Shown one piece after another: positions 1-13,570 of a DNA stretch of 64,000 nucleotides. Source of the DNA: Megachile rotundata. Its lineage: Eukaryota; Arthropoda; Insecta; Hymenoptera; Megachilidae. Where the stretch lies: positions 1 through 64,000 of the forward strand of contig NW_027473848.1 of NCBI RefSeq assembly GCF_050947335.1, read 5' to 3'. The notes under the pieces were generated by a model. The model was not told the origin of the DNA. It did not search any database and was given only the letters and a program-made list of their open reading frames with translations. The position numbers and the translations under genes are program-made. Positions within the stretch are counted from its first letter, which is position 1. Each line of letters opens with the position of its first letter.

Positions 1-2487
1 TAATAATGTGAGTTAGATTGATAATAATAAGAGTAATGAGTATAGTAATTGTAGTTCTGGCGATCATATCGGCATAATATGGTTAATAATATGAGTTAGA
101 GTGATAATACTAAGAGTAGTGTGTATAGTAATTCTCATTCTATCGATCATATAAGCATAATATGGCTAATAATATGAGTTAGATTGATAATAATAACAGT
201 AATAAGTATAGTAATTGTCGTTCTATCGATAATATAAGCATAATATGGCTAATAATATGAGTTAGATTGATAATACTAAGTGTAGTGAGTATAGTAATTG
301 TCGTTCTATCCATCATATAAGCATAATATGGCTAATAATATGAGTTAGATTGATAATAATAACAGTAATAAGTATAGTAATTGTCGTTCTATCGATAATA
401 TAACCATAATATGGCTAATAATATGAGTTAGATTGATAATACTAAGAGTAGTGAGTATAGTAATTCTCGTTCTATCGATCATATAAGCATAATATGGCTA
501 ATAATACGAGTTAGATTGATAATAATAAGAGTAATAAGTATAGTAATTGTCGTTCTATCGATCATTTAAGCATAATATGGCTAATAATATGAGTTAGATT
601 GATAATAATAAGAGTAATGAGTATAGTAATTGTAGTTCTATCGATCATATCTGCATAATATGGTTAATAATATGAGTTAGATTGATAATAATAAGAGTAG
701 TAAGTATAGTAATTGTCGTTCTATCGATAATATAAGCATAATATGGCTAATAATATGAGTTAGATTGATAATACTAAGAGTAGTGAGTATAGTAATTCTC
801 GTTCTATCGATCATATAAGCATAATATGGCTAATAATACGAGTTAGATTGATAATAATAAGAGTAATAAGTATAGTAATTGTCGTTCTATCGATCATTTA
901 AGCATAATATGGCTAATAATATGAGTTAGATTGATAATAATAAGAGTAATGAGTATAGTAATTGTAGTTCTATCGATCATATCTGCATAATATGGTTAAT
1001 AATATGAGTTAGATTGATAATAATAAGAGTAATAAGTATAGTAATTGTCGTTCTATCGATAATATAACCATAATATGGCTAATAATATGAGTTAGATTGA
1101 TAATACTAAGAGTAGTGAGTATAGTAATTCCCGTTCTATTGATCATATAAGCATAATATGGCTAATAATATGAGTTAGATTGATAATAATAAGAGTAATA
1201 AGTATAGTATTTGTCGTTCTATCGATCATGTAAGCATAATATGGCTAATCATACGAGTTAGATTGATAATAATAAGAGTAATGAGAATAGTAATTGTAGA
1301 TCTATCGATCATTTAAGCATAATATGGCTAATAATATGAGTGAGATTGATAATAATAACAGTAATAAGTATAGTAATTGTCGTTCTATCGATAATATAAT
1401 CATAATATGGCTAATAATATGAGTTAGATTGATAATACTAAGAGTAGTAAGTATAGTAATTCTCGTTCTATCGATCATATAAGCATAATATGGCTAATAA
1501 TAAGAGTTAGATTGATAATAATAAGAGTAATAAGTATAGTATTTGTCGTTCTATCGATCATATAAGCATAATATGGCTAATAATATGAGTTAGATTGATA
1601 ATAATAAGAGTAATAAGTATAGTAATTGTCGTTCTATCGATCATTTAAGCATAATATGGGTAATAATATGAGTCAGATTGATAATAATAACAGTAATAAG
1701 TATAGTAATTGTCGTTCTATCGATAATATAAGCATAATATGGCTAATAATATGAGTTAGATTGATAATACTAAGAGTAGTGAGTATAGTAATTCTCGTTC
1801 TATCGATCATATAAGCATAATATGGCTAATAATATGAGTTAGATTGATAATAATAAGAGTAATAAGTATAGTAATTGTCGTTCTATCGATCATTTAAGCA
1901 TAATATGGGTAATAATATGAGTCAGATTGATAATAATAACAGTAATAAGTATAGTAATTGTCGTTCTATCGATAATATAAGCATAATATGGCTAATAATA
2001 TGAGTTAGATTGATAATACTAAGAGTAGTGAGTATAGTAGTTCTCGTTCTATCGATCATATAAGCATAATACGGCTAATAATGTGAGTTAGATTGATAAT
2101 AATAAGAGTAATAAGTATAGTAATTGTCGTTCTACCGATCATATAAGCATAATAAGGCTAATAATATGAGTTAGATTGATAATACTAAGAGTAGTGAGTA
2201 TAGTAATTCTCGTTCTATCGATCATATAAGCATAATATGGCTAATAATATGAGTTAGATTGATAATAATAAGAGTAATGAGTATAGTAATTGTAGATCTA
2301 TCGATCATTTAAGCATAATATGGCTAATTATATGAGTCAGATTGATAAGAATAACAGTAATAAGTATAGTAATTGTCGTTCTATCGATAATATAAGCATA
2401 ATATGGCTAATAATATGAGTTAGATTGATAATACTAAGTGTAGTGAGTATAGTAGTTCTCGTTCTATCGATCATATAAGCATAATAT
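1..2487 (+). repeat. Duplicated block P, copy 1 (about 30 monomers)
   Basis: This stretch matches 27,643-30,129 (333 monomers away) and 35,611-38,098 (429 monomers away), monomer by monomer. Shared private variants include GTAGTTCTGGCGATC at about 51, TCGGCATAAT at about 70, AATCATACGAG at about 1,249 and GAGAATAG at 1,283. Copy 1 differs from the others at scattered bases, for example GTGAGATTG at about 1,350 and CTAATTATATGAG at about 2,325. After about 2,487 the next monomer starts with an ATACGAG head in copy 1 but ATATGAG in copy 2, which marks the end of homology. The left end is cut by the window. Confidence 0.85.
224..231. other. TATCGATA palindrome, first of many in B-type monomers
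   Basis: Monomers of the B subtype (GATAATATAAGC or GATAATATAATC tail) carry the perfect 8-bp palindrome TATCGATA at monomer positions 58-65. Other subtypes have TATCGATC there and keep only the inner ATCGAT. By eye roughly a fifth to a quarter of monomers have the full palindrome. Known: TATCGATA is the core site of the Drosophila DREF factor and contains the CGATA motif bound by BEAF-32. Whether any such protein binds here is unknown. Confidence 0.7.
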
Positions 2488-4200
2488 GGCTAATAATACG
2501 AGTTAGATTGATAATAATAAGAGTAATAAGTATAGTAATTGTCGTTCTATCGATCATTTAAGCATAATATGGCTAATAATATGAGTTAGATTGATAATAA
2601 TAAGAGTAATGAGTATAGTAATTGTAGTTCTATCGATCATATCTGCATAATATGGTTAATAATATGAGTTAGATTGATAATAATAAGAGTAGTAAGTATA
2701 GTAATTGTCGTTCTATCGATAATATAAGCATAATATGGCTAATAATATGAGTTAGATTGATTATACTAAGAGTAGTGAGTATAGTAATTCTCGTTCTATC
2801 GATCATATAAGCATAATATGGCTAATAATATGAGTTAGATTGATAATAATAAGAGTAATAAGTATAGTAATTGTCGTTCTCTCGATCATGTAAGCATAAT
2901 ATGGCTAATAATATGAGTTAGAGTGATAATACTAAGAGTAGTGAGTACAGTAATTCTCATTCTATCGATCATATAAGCATAATATGGCTAGTAATATGAG
3001 TTAGATTGATAATAATAAGAGTAATAAGTACAGTATTTGTCGTTCTATCGATCATGTAAGCATAATATGGCTAATAATACGAGTTAGATTGATAATAATA
3101 AGAGTAATGAGTATAGTAATTGTAGATCTATCGATCATTTAAGCATAATATGGCTAATAATATGAGTTAGATTGATAATAATAACAGTAATAAGTATAGT
3201 AATTGTCGTTCTATCGATAATATAATCATAATATGGCTAATAATATGAGTTAGATTGATAATACTAAGAGTAGTGAGTATAGTAATTCTCGTTCTATCGA
3301 TCATATAAGCATAATATGGCTAATAATATGAGTTAGATTGATAATAATAACAGTAATAAGTATAGTAATTGTCGTTCTATCGATAATATAATCATAATAT
3401 GGCTAATAATATGAGTTAGATTGATAATACTAAGAGTAGTGAGTATAGTAATTCTCGTTCTATCGATCATATAAGCATAATATGGCTAATAATATGAGTT
3501 AGATTGATAATAATAAGAGTAATAAGTATAGTAATTGTCGTTCTATCGATCATTTAAGCATAATATGGGTAATAATATGAGTCAGATTGATAATAATAAC
3601 AGTAATAAGTATAGTAATTGTCGTTCTATCGATAATATAAGCATAATATGGCTAATAATATGAGTTAGATTGATAATACTAAGAGTAGTGAGTATAGTAG
3701 TTCTCGTTCTATCGATCATATAAGCATAATACGGCTAATAATGTGAGTTAGATTGATAATAATAAGAGTAATATGTATAGTAATTGTCGTTCTACCGATC
3801 ATATAAGCATAATAAGGCTAATAATATGAGCTAGATTGATAATACTAAGAGTAGTGAGTATAGTAATTCTCGTTCTATCGATCATATAAGCATAATATGG
3901 CTAATAATATGAGTTAGATTGATAATAATAAGAGTAATGAGTATAGTAATTGTAGATCTATCGATCATTTAAGCATAATATGGCTAATAATATGAGTCAG
4001 ATTGATAAGAATAACAGTAATAAGTATAGTAATTGTCGTTCTATCGATAATATAAGCATAATATGGCTAATAATATGAGTTAGATTGATAATACTAAGAG
4101 TAGTGAGTATAGTAGTTCTCGTTCTATCGATCATATAAGCATAATATGGCTAATAATATGAGTTAGATTGATAATAATAAGAGTAATAAGTATAGTAATT
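2041..4200 (+). repeat. Duplicated block Q, copy 1 (about 26 monomers)
   Basis: This block matches 38,233-40,394, which is 436 monomers away (36,188 bp plus the intervening indels). Shared markers are CTAATTATATGAG (about 2,325 and 38,519), GATTATACTAAG (about 2,759 and 38,953), AGTACAGTATTTG (about 3,026 and 39,222) and the GATAAGAATAAC monomers at 2,344 and 4,004. Within the block the GATAAGAATAAC monomers are exactly 1,660 bp (20 monomers) apart. Homology stops at about 4,200, where copy 1 continues with GTCGTTCTCTCG and copy 2 with GTAGATCTATCG. Confidence 0.8.
2085..2499 (+). repeat. 5-monomer subunit (415 bp), first example
   Basis: A recurring ordered set of five subtypes: a GTGAG-headed monomer with CTACCGATC and an ATAAGG end; a C-type monomer; a monomer with AGATCT; a GTCAG monomer with GATAAGAATAACAG; and a C-type monomer with TAGTAGTTCTCG. 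The ATAAGAATAA marker of this set starts at 2,345, 4,005, 5,167, 5,582, 6,661, 7,076, 7,574, 8,404, 29,987, 37,956, 38,539, 40,199, 44,017 and 45,677. All of these are in register once indels are allowed for. The copy at 7,574 lacks the CTACCGATC member. Confidence 0.75.
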
Positions 4201-4360
4201 GTCGTTCTCTCGATCATATAAGCATAATATGGCTAATAATATGAGTTAGAGTGATAATACTAATAGTAGTGAGTACAGTAATTCTCATTCTATCGATCAT
4301 ATAAGCATAATATGGCTAGTAATAAGAGTTAGATTGATAATAATAAGAGTAATAAGTATA

Positions 4361-5854
4361 GTATTTGTCGTTCTATCGATCATATAAGCATAATATGGCT
4401 AATAATATGAGTTAGATTGATAATAATAAGAGTAATAAGTATAGTAATTGTCGTTCTATCGATCATTTAAGCATAATATGGGTAATAATATGAGTCAGAT
4501 TGATAATAATAACAGTAATAAGTATAGTAATTGTCGTTCTATCGATAATATAAGCATAATATGGCTAATAATATGAGTTAGATTGATAATACTAAGAGTA
4601 GTGAGTATAGTAATTCTCGTTCTATCGATCATATAAGCATAATATGGCTAATAATATGAGTTAGATTGATAATAATAAGAGTAATAAGTATAGTAATTGT
4701 CGTTCTATCGATCATTTAAGCATAATATGGGTAATAATATGAGTCAGATTGATAATAATAACAGTAATAAGTATCGTAATTGTCGTTCTATCGATAATAT
4801 AAGCATAATATGGCTAATAATATGAGTTAGATTGATAATACTAAGAGTAGTGAGTATAGTAGTTCTCGTTCTATTGATCATATAAGCATAATACGGCTAA
4901 TAATGTGAGTTAGATTGATAATAATAAGAGTAATAAGTATAGTGATTGTCGTTCTACCGATCATATAAGCATAATAAGGCTAATAATATGAGTTAGATTG
5001 ATAATACTAAGAGTAGTGAGTATAGTAATTCTCGTTCTATCGATCATATAAGCATAATATGGCTAATAATATGAGTTAGATTGATAATAATAAGAGTAAT
5101 GAGTATAGTAATTGTAGATCTATCGATCATTTAAGCATAATATGGCTAATAATATGAGTCAGATTGATAAGAATAACAGTAATAAGTATAGCAATTGTCG
5201 TTCTATCGATAATATAAGCATAATATGGCTAATAATATGAGTTAGATTGATAATACTAAGAGTAGTGAGTATAGTAGTTCTCGTTCTATCGATCATATAA
5301 GCATAATATGGCTAATAATGTGAGTTAGATTGATAATAATAAGAGTAATAAGTATAGTGATTGTCGTTCTACCGATCATATAAGCATAATAAGGCTAATA
5401 ATATGAGTTAGATTGATAATACTAAGAGTAGTGAGTATAGTAATTCTCGTTCTATCGATCATATAAGCATAATATGGCTAATAATATGAGTTAGATTGAT
5501 AATAATAAGAGTAATGAGTATAGTAATTGTAGATCTATCGATCATTTAAGCATAATATGGCTAATAATATGAGTCAGATTGATAAGAATAACAGTAATAA
5601 GTATAGTAATTGTCGTTCTATCGATAATATAAGCATAATATGGCTAATAATATGAGTTAGATTGATAATACTAAGAGTAGTGAGTATAGTAGTTCTCGTT
5701 CTATCGATCATATAAGCATAATATGGCTAATAATATGAGTTAGATTGATAATAATAAGAGTAATAAGTATAGTAATTGTAGATCTATCGATCATTTAAGC
5801 ATAATATGGCTAATAATATGAGTTAGATTCATAATAATAACAGTAATAAGTATA
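4361..5854 (+). repeat. 18-monomer higher-order unit (1,494 bp), copy 1
   Basis: This unit is followed directly by a second copy at 5,855-7,348. Spacing is exactly 1,494 bp for several private markers: GTATTTGTCG at 4,361 and 5,855, GTATCGTAAT at 4,771 and 6,265, and the GATAAGAATAAC monomers at 5,166/6,660 and 5,581/7,075. Inside each copy, two 5-monomer subunits (415 bp) sit side by side. They are recognised by the run CTACCGATC monomer, C-type monomer, AGATCT monomer, GATAAGAATAAC monomer, C-type with TAGTAGTTCTCG. Confidence 0.85.
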
Positions 5855-7348
5855 GTATTTGTCGTTCTATCGATCATATAAGCATAATATGGCTAATAAT
5901 ATGAGTTAGATTGATAATAATAAGAGTAATAAGTATAGTAATTGTCGTTCTATCGATCATTTAAGCATAATATGGGTAATAATATGAGTCAGATTGATAA
6001 TAATAACAGTAATAAGTATAGTAATTGTCGTTCTATCGATAATATAAGCATTATATGGCTAATAATATGAGTTAGATTGATAATACTAAGAGTAGTGAGT
6101 ATAGTAATTCTCGTTCTATCGATCATATAAGCATAATATGGCTAATAATATGAGTTAGATTGATAATAATAAGAGTAATAAGTATAGTAATTGTCGTTCT
6201 ATCGATCATTTAAGCATAATATGGGTAATAATATGAGTCAGATTGATAATAATAACAGTAATAAGTATCGTAATTGTCGTTCTATCGATAATATAAGCAT
6301 AATATGGCTAATAATATGAGTTAGATTGATAATACTAAGAGTAGTGAGTATAGTAGTTCTCGTTCTATCGATCATATAAGCATAATACGGCTAATAATGT
6401 GAGTTAGATTGATAATAATAAGAGTAATAAGTATAGTGATTGTCGTTCTACCGATCATATAAGCATAATAAGGCTAATAATATGAGTTAGATTGATAATA
6501 CTAAGAGTAGTGAGTATAGTAATTCTCGTTCTATCGATCATATAAGCATAATATGGCTAATAATATGAGTTAGATTGATAATAATAAGAGTAATGAGTAT
6601 AGTAATTGTAGATCTATCGATCATTTAAGCATAATATGGCTAATAATATGAGTCAGATTGATAAGAATAACAGTAATAAGTATAGTAATTGTCGTTCTAT
6701 CGATAATATAAGCATAATATGGCTAATAATATGAGTTAGATTGATAATACTAAGAGTAGTGAGTATAGTAGTTCTCGTTCTATCGATCATATAAGCATAA
6801 TATGGCTAATAATGTGAGTTAGATTGATAATAATAAGAGTAATAAGTATAGTGATTGTCGTTCTACCGATCATATAAGCATAATAAGGCTAATAATATGA
6901 GTTAGATTGATAATACTAAGAGTAGTGAGTATAGTAATTCTCGTTCTATCGATCATATAAGCATAATATGGCTAATAATATGAGTTAGATTGATAATAAT
7001 AAGAGTAATGAGTATAGTAATTGTAGATCTATCGATCATTTAAGCATAATATGGCTAATAATATGAGTCAGATTGATAAGAATAACAGTAATAAGTATAG
7101 TAATTGTCGTTCTATCGATAATATAAGCATAATATGGCTAATAATATGAGTTAGATTGATAATACTAAGAGTAGTGAGTATAGTAGTTCTCGTTCTATCG
7201 ATCATATAAGCATAATATGGCTAATAATATGAGTTAGATTGATAATAATAAGAGTAATAAGTATAGTAATTGTAGATCTATCGATCATTTAAGCATAATA
7301 TGGCTAATAATATGAGTTAGATTGATAATAATAACAGTAATAAGTATA
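5855..7348 (+). repeat. 18-monomer higher-order unit, copy 2
   Basis: Second tandem copy of the 1,494-bp unit at 4,361-5,854. The junction monomer around 5,820-5,880 is itself a hybrid: its head (GATTCATAATAATAACAG) belongs to one subtype and its tail (GTATTTGTCG) to another, as expected if the duplication arose by unequal exchange inside a monomer. The copy ends where GTAATTGACG replaces GTATTTGTCG at 7,349. Confidence 0.82.
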
Positions 7349-7444
7349 GTAATTGACGTTCTATCGATCATTTAAGCATAATATGGGTAATAATATGAGT
7401 TAGATTGATAATACTAAGAGTAGTGAGTATAGTAATTGTCGTTC

Positions 7445-8750
7445 TATCGATCATATAAGCATAATATGGCTAATAATATGAGTTAGATTGATAATAATAA
7501 GAGTAATGAGTATAGTAATTGTAGATCTATCGATCATTTAAGCATAATATGGCTAATAATATGAGTCAGATTGATAAGAATAACAGTAATAAGTATAGTA
7601 ATTGTCGTTCTATCGATAATATAAGCATAATATGGCTAATAATATGAGTTAGATTGATAATACTAAGAGTAGTGAGTATAGTAGTTCTCGTTCTATCGAT
7701 CATATAAGCATAATATGGCTAATAATATGAGTTAGATTGATAATAATAAGAGTAATAAGTATAGTAATTGTAGATCTATCGATCATTTAAGCATAATATG
7801 GCTAATAATATGAGTTAGATTGATAATAATAACAGTAATAAGTATAGTAATTGTCGTTCTATCGATCATTTAAGCATAATATGGGTAATAATATGAGTCA
7901 GATTGATAATAATAACAGTAATAAGTATAGTAATTGTCGTTCTATCGATCATTTAAGCATAATATGGGTAATAATATGAGTCAGATTGATAATAATAACA
8001 GTAATAAGTATAGTAATTGTCGTTCTATCGATAATATAAGCATAATATGGCTAATAATATGAGTTAGATTGATAATACTAAGAGTAGTGAGTATAGTAGT
8101 TCTCGTTCTATCGATCATATAAGCATAATACGGCTAATAATGTGAGTTAGATTGATAATAATAAGAGTAATAAGTATAGTAATTGTCGTTCTACCGATCA
8201 TATAAGCATAATAAGGCTAATAATATGAGTTAGATTGATAATACTAAGAGTAGTGAGTATAGTAATTCTCGTTCTATCGATCATATAAGCATAATATGGC
8301 TAATAATATGAGTTAGATTGATAATAATAAGAGTAATGAGTATAGTAATTGTAGATCTATCGATCATTTAAGCATAATATGGCTAATAATATGAGTCAGA
8401 TTGATAAGAATAACAGTAATAAGTATAGTAATTGTCGTTCTATCGATAATATAAGCATAATATGGCTAATAATATGAGTTAGATTGATAATACTAAGAGT
8501 AGTGAGTATAGTAGTTCTCGTTCTATCGATCATATAAGCATAATATGGCTAATAATATGAGTTAGATTGATAATAATAAGAGTAATAAGTATAGTAATTG
8601 TAGATCTATCGATCATTTAAGCATAATATGGCTAATAATATGAGTTAGATTGATAATAATAACAGTAATAAGTATAGTAATTGTCGTTCTATCGATCATT
8701 TAAGCATAATATGGGTAATAATATGAGTCAGATTGATAATAATAACAGTA
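7445..8750 (+). repeat. 10-monomer offset repeat (830 bp)
   Basis: The segment 7,445-7,920 matches 8,275-8,750 at an offset of exactly 830 bp (the GATAAGAATAAC markers are at 7,574 and 8,404). The order of AGATCT, GATAAGAATAAC, TAGTAGTTCTCG and CATTTAAGC monomers is the same in both. Homology ends where the first copy continues with another CATTTAAGC monomer and the second with a TATCAATAATAT variant at about 8,775. Confidence 0.7.
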
Positions 8751-9130
8751 ATAAGTATACTAATTGTCGTTCTATCAATAATATAAGCATAATATGGCTA
8801 ATAATATGAGTTAGATTGATAATACTAAGAGTAGTGAGTATAGTAGTTCTCGTTCTATCGATCATATAAGCATAATATGGCTAATAATATGAGTTAGATT
8901 GATAATAATAAGAGTAATAAGTATAGTAATTGTCGTTCTATCGATCATATAAGCATAATATGGCTAATAATATGAGTTAGATTGATAATACTAAGAGTAG
9001 TGAGTATAGTAATTCTCGTTCTATCGATCATATAAGCATAATATGGCTAATAATATGAGTTAGATTGATAATAATAAGAGTAATGAGTATAGTAATTGTA
9101 GATCTATCGATCATTTAAGCATAATATGGC

Positions 9131-9296
9131 TAATAATATGAGTTAGATTGATAATAGTGAGTGTAATAAGTATAGTGAATGTCGTTCTATCGATCATATC
9201 AGCATAATACGGGTAATAATATGAGTTGGATTGATAATAATAAGAGTAATGAGTATAGTAATTGTAGGTCTATCGATCATATAAGCATAATATGGC
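9131..9296 (+). repeat. Divergent monomer pair F-G, first of 18
   Basis: The F monomer carries GATAATAGTGAGTGTAATAAG, GTGAATGTCG (or GTGCATGTCG), CATATCAGC and an ATACGGG end. It differs from the consensus at about 8 of 83 positions. The next monomer (G) has GAGTTGGATTG and usually GTAGGTC. F monomers start at 9,131; 11,040; 11,538; 15,440; 15,938; 19,592; 22,331; 31,793; 32,291; 41,507; 46,985; 53,043; 55,947; 56,611; 59,514; 60,261; 61,091 and 63,249. In every case the next monomer has the TTGGATTG head, so the pair moves as a unit. None occurs before 9 kb, or in 22.5-31.7 and 32.4-41.5 kb; eight lie after 53 kb. Confidence 0.85.
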
Positions 9297-9619
9297 TAAT
9301 AATATGAGTCAGATTCATAATAATAACAGTAATAAGTATAGTAATTGTCGTTCTATCGATCATATAAGCATAATTGGGCTAATAATATGAGTTAGAGTGA
9401 TAATACTAAGAGTAGTGAGTACAGTAATTCTCATTCTATCGATCATTTAAGCATAATATGGCTAATAATATGAGTTAGATTGATAATAATAACAGTAATA
9501 AGTATAGTAATTGTCGTTCTATCGATAATATAACCATAATATGGCTAATAATATGAGTTAGATTGATAATACTAAGAGTAGTGAGTATAGTAATTCTCGT
9601 TCTATCGATCATATAAGCA

Positions 9620-10490
9620 TAATATGGCTAATAATACGAGTTAGATTGATAATAATAAGAGTAATAAGTATAGTAATTGTCGTTCTATCGATCATTTAAG
9701 CATAATATGGCTAATAATATGAGTTAGATTGATAATAATAAGAGTAATGAGTATAGTAATTGTAGTTCTATCGATCATATCTGCATAATATGGTTAATAA
9801 TATGAGTTAGATTGATAATAATAAGAGTAGTAAGTATAGTAATTGTCGTTCTATCGATAATATAAGCATAATATGGCTAATAATATGAGTTAGATTGATA
9901 ATACTAAGAGTAATAAGTATAGTAATTGTCGTTCTCTCGATCATGTAAGCATAATATGGCTAATAATATGAGTTAGAGTGATAATACTAAGAGTAGTGAG
10001 TACAGTAATTCTCATTCTATCGATCATATAAGCATAATATGGCTAGTAATATGAGTTAGATTGATAATAATAAGAGTAATAAGTACAGTATTTGTCGTTC
10101 TATCGATCATGTAAGCATAATATGGCTAATAATACGAGTTAGATTGATAATAATAAGAGTAATGAGTATAGTAATTGTAGATCTATCGATCATTTAAGCA
10201 TAATATGGCTAATAATATGAGTTAGATTGATAATAATAACAGTAATAAGTATAGTAATTGTCGTTCTATCGATAATATAATCATAATATGGCTAATAATA
10301 TGAGTTAGATTGATAATACTAAGAGTAGTGAGTATAGTAATTCTCGTTCTATCGATCATATAAGCATAATATGGCTAATAATATGAGTTAGATTGATAAT
10401 AATAACAGTAATAAGTATAGTAATTGTCGTTCTATCGATAATATAATCATAATATGGCTAATAATATGAGTTAGATTGATAATACTAAGA
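9620..10490 (+). repeat. Copy of 2,480-3,430 with one monomer lost
   Basis: The left part is offset from 2,480-2,760 by 86 monomers (ATCTGC at 2,641 and 9,779, difference 7,138). The right part is offset by 85 monomers (CTCGATCATG at 2,881 and 9,936, difference 7,055). The missing monomer is at about 9,900, where a C-type head (GATAATACTAAGAG) runs straight into an A-type tail (TAATAAGTATAG). The register is kept. Confidence 0.78.
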
Positions 10491-11030
10491 GTAATAAGTA
10501 TAGTATTTGTCGTTCTATCGATCATGTAAGCATAATATGGCTAATAATACGAGTTAGATTGATAATAATAAGAGTAATGAGAATAGTAATTGTAGATCTA
10601 TCGATCATTTAAGCATAATATGGCTAATAATATGAGTTAGATTGATAATAATAACAGTAATAAGTATAGTAATTGTCGTTCTATCGATAATATAATCATA
10701 ATATGGCTAATAATATGAGTTAGATTGATAATACTAAGAGTAGTAAGTATAGTAATTCTCGTTCTATCGATCATATAAGCATAATATGGCTAATAATAAG
10801 AGTAAGATTGATAATAATAAGAGTAATAAGTATAGTATTTGTCGTTCTATCGATCATATAAGCATAATATGGCTAATAATATGAGTTAGATTGATAATAA
10901 TAAGAGTAATAAGTATAGTAATTGTCGTTCTATCGATCATTTAAGCATAATATGGGTAATAATATGAGTCAGATTGATAATAATAACAGTAATAAGTATA
11001 GTAATTGTCGTTCTATCGATCATATAAGCA
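10490..11030 (+). repeat. Copy of 1,195-1,735
   Basis: Joined to the previous block through a chimeric monomer at about 10,475-10,510 (C-type head, TAATAAG plus GTATTTG tail). The offset is 112 monomers, measured from the rare GAGAATAG variant at 1,283 and 10,579. It includes the TAATAATAAGAG variant head seen at about 1,497 and 10,793. Confidence 0.75.
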
Positions 11031-11039
11031 TAATATGGC

Positions 11040-12415
11040 TAATAATATGAGTTAGATTGATAATAGTGAGTGTAATAAGTATAGTGAATGTCGTTCTATC
11101 GATCATATCAGCATAATACGGGTAATAATATGAGTTGGATTGATAATAATAAGAGTAATGAGTATAGTAATTGTAGATCTATCGATCATTTAAGCATAAT
11201 ATGGCTAATAATATGAGTTAGATTGATAATAATAGCAGTAATAAGTATAGTAATTGTCGTTCTATCGATAATATAATCATAATATGGCTAATAATATGAG
11301 TTAGATTGATAATACTAAGAGTAGTGAGTATAGTAATTCTCGTTCTATCGATCATATAAGCATAATATGGCTAATAATATGAGTTAGATTGATAATAATA
11401 ACAGTAATAAGTATAGTAATTGTCGTTCTATCGATAATATAATCATAATATGGCTAATAATATGAGTTAGATTGATAATACTAAGAGTAGTGAGTATAGT
11501 AATTGTCGTTCTATCGATCATATAAGCATAATATGGCTAATAATATGAGTTAGATTGATAATAGTGAGTGTAATAAGTATAGTGCATGTCGTTCTATCGA
11601 TCATATCAGCATAATACGGGTAATAATATGAGTTGGATTGATAATAATAAGAGAAATGAGTATAGTAATTGTAGGTCTATCGATCATATAAGCATAATAT
11701 GGCTAATAATATGAGTCAGATTCATAATAATAACAGTAATAAGTATAGTAATTGTCGTTCTATCGATCATATAAGCATAATATGGCTAATAATATGAGTT
11801 AGAGTGATAATACTAAGAGTAGTGAGTACAGTAATTCTCATTCTATCGATCATTTAAGCATAATATGGCTAATAATATGAGTTAGATTGATAATAATAAC
11901 AGTAATAAGTATAGTAATTGTCGTTCTATCGATAATATAACCATAATATGGCTAATAATATGAGTTAGATTGATAATACTAAGAGTAGTGAGTATAGTAA
12001 TTCTCGTTCTATCGATCATATAAGCATAATATGGCTAATAATACGAGTTAGATTGATAATAATAAGAGTAATAAGTATAGTAATTGTCGTTCTATCGATC
12101 ATTTAAGCATAATATGGCTAATAATATGAGTTAGATTGATAATAATAAGAGTAATGAGTATAGTAATTGTAGTTCTATCGATCATATCTGCATAATATGG
12201 TTAATAATATGAGTTAGATTGAAAATAATAAGAGTAATAAGTATAGTAATTGTCGTTCTATCGATAATATAAGCATAATATGGCTAATAATATGAGTTAG
12301 ATTGATAATACTAAGAGTAGTGAGTATAGTAATTCTCGTTCTATCGATCATATAAGCATAATATGGCTAATAATATGAGTTAGATTGATAATAATAAGAG
12401 TAATAAGTATAGTAA
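11040..12415 (+). repeat. Block R, copy 1 (offset 53 monomers)
   Basis: Matches 15,440-16,815. The two F monomers (11,040 and 11,538 against 15,440 and 15,938) and the rare GATTGAAAATAAT variant (12,217 against 16,617) are all offset by 4,400 bp, which is 53 monomers plus the 1-bp insertion at 13,582. The homology ends near 12,415, where copy 1 continues with a CTCTCGATC monomer and copy 2 with the G-insertion monomer. Confidence 0.78.
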
Positions 12416-13570
12416 TTGTCGTTCTCTCGATCATATAAGCATAATATGGCTAATAATATGAGTTAGAGTGATAATACTAAGAGTAGTGAGTACAGTAATT
12501 CTCATTCTATCGATCATATAAGCATAATATGGCTAGTAATATGAGTTAGATTGATAATAATAAGAGTAATAAGTATAGTATTTGTCGTTCTATCGATCAT
12601 GTAAGCATAATATGGCTAATAATACGAGTTAGATTGATAATAATAAGAGTAATGAGTATAGTAATTGTAGATCTATCGATCATTTAAGCATAATATGGCT
12701 AATAATATGAGTCAGATTGATAATAATAACAGTAATAAGTATAGTAATTGTCGTTCTATCGATAATATAAGCATAATATGTCTAATAATATGAGTTAGAT
12801 TGATAATACTAAGAGTAGTGAGTATAGTAGTTCTCGTTCTATCGATCATATAAGCATAATATGGCTAATAATATGAGTTAGATTGATAATAATAAGAGTA
12901 ATGAGTATAGTAATTGTAGATCTATCGATCATTTAAGCATAATATGGCTAATAATATGAGTTAGATTGATAATAGTAACAGTAATAAGTATAGTAATTGT
13001 CGTTCTATCGATAATATAACCATAATATGGCTAATAATATGAGTTAGATTGATAACACTAAGAGTAGTGTGTACAGTAATTCTCGTTCTATCGATCATAT
13101 ATGCATAATATGGCTAATAATATGAGTTAGATTGATAATAATAAGAGTAATAACTACAGTAATTGTCGTTCTATCGATCACATAAGCATAATAAGGCTAA
13201 TAATATGAGTTAGAGTGATAATACTAAGAGTAGTGAGTATAGTAATTCTCATTCTATCGATCATATAAGCATAATATGGCTAATAATATGAGTTAGATTG
13301 ATAATAATAAGAGTAATGAGTATAGTAATTGTAGTTCTATCGATCATTTAAGCATAATATGGCTAATAATATGAGTTAGGTTGATAATAATAAGAGTAAT
13401 GAGTATAGTAATTGTAGTTCTATCGATCATATCTGCATAATATGGTTAATAATATGAGTTAGATTGATAATAATAAGAGTAGTAAGTATAGTATTTGTCG
13501 TTCTATCGATCATATAAGCATAATATGGCTAATAATATGAGTTAGATTGATAATAATAAGAGTAATAAGT
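12215..13570 (+). repeat. Block S, copy 1 (offset 97 monomers)
   Basis: Matches 20,270-21,625. Markers are GATTGAAAATAAT, AATATGTCTAAT, TAACTACAG and the single TTAGGTTG variant (TAGG at 13,377 and 21,431, difference 8,054, or 97 monomers plus three 1-bp insertions). Private substitutions, such as CGATCACATAAGC at about 13,180 against CGATCATATAAGC, distinguish the copies. Confidence 0.75.
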
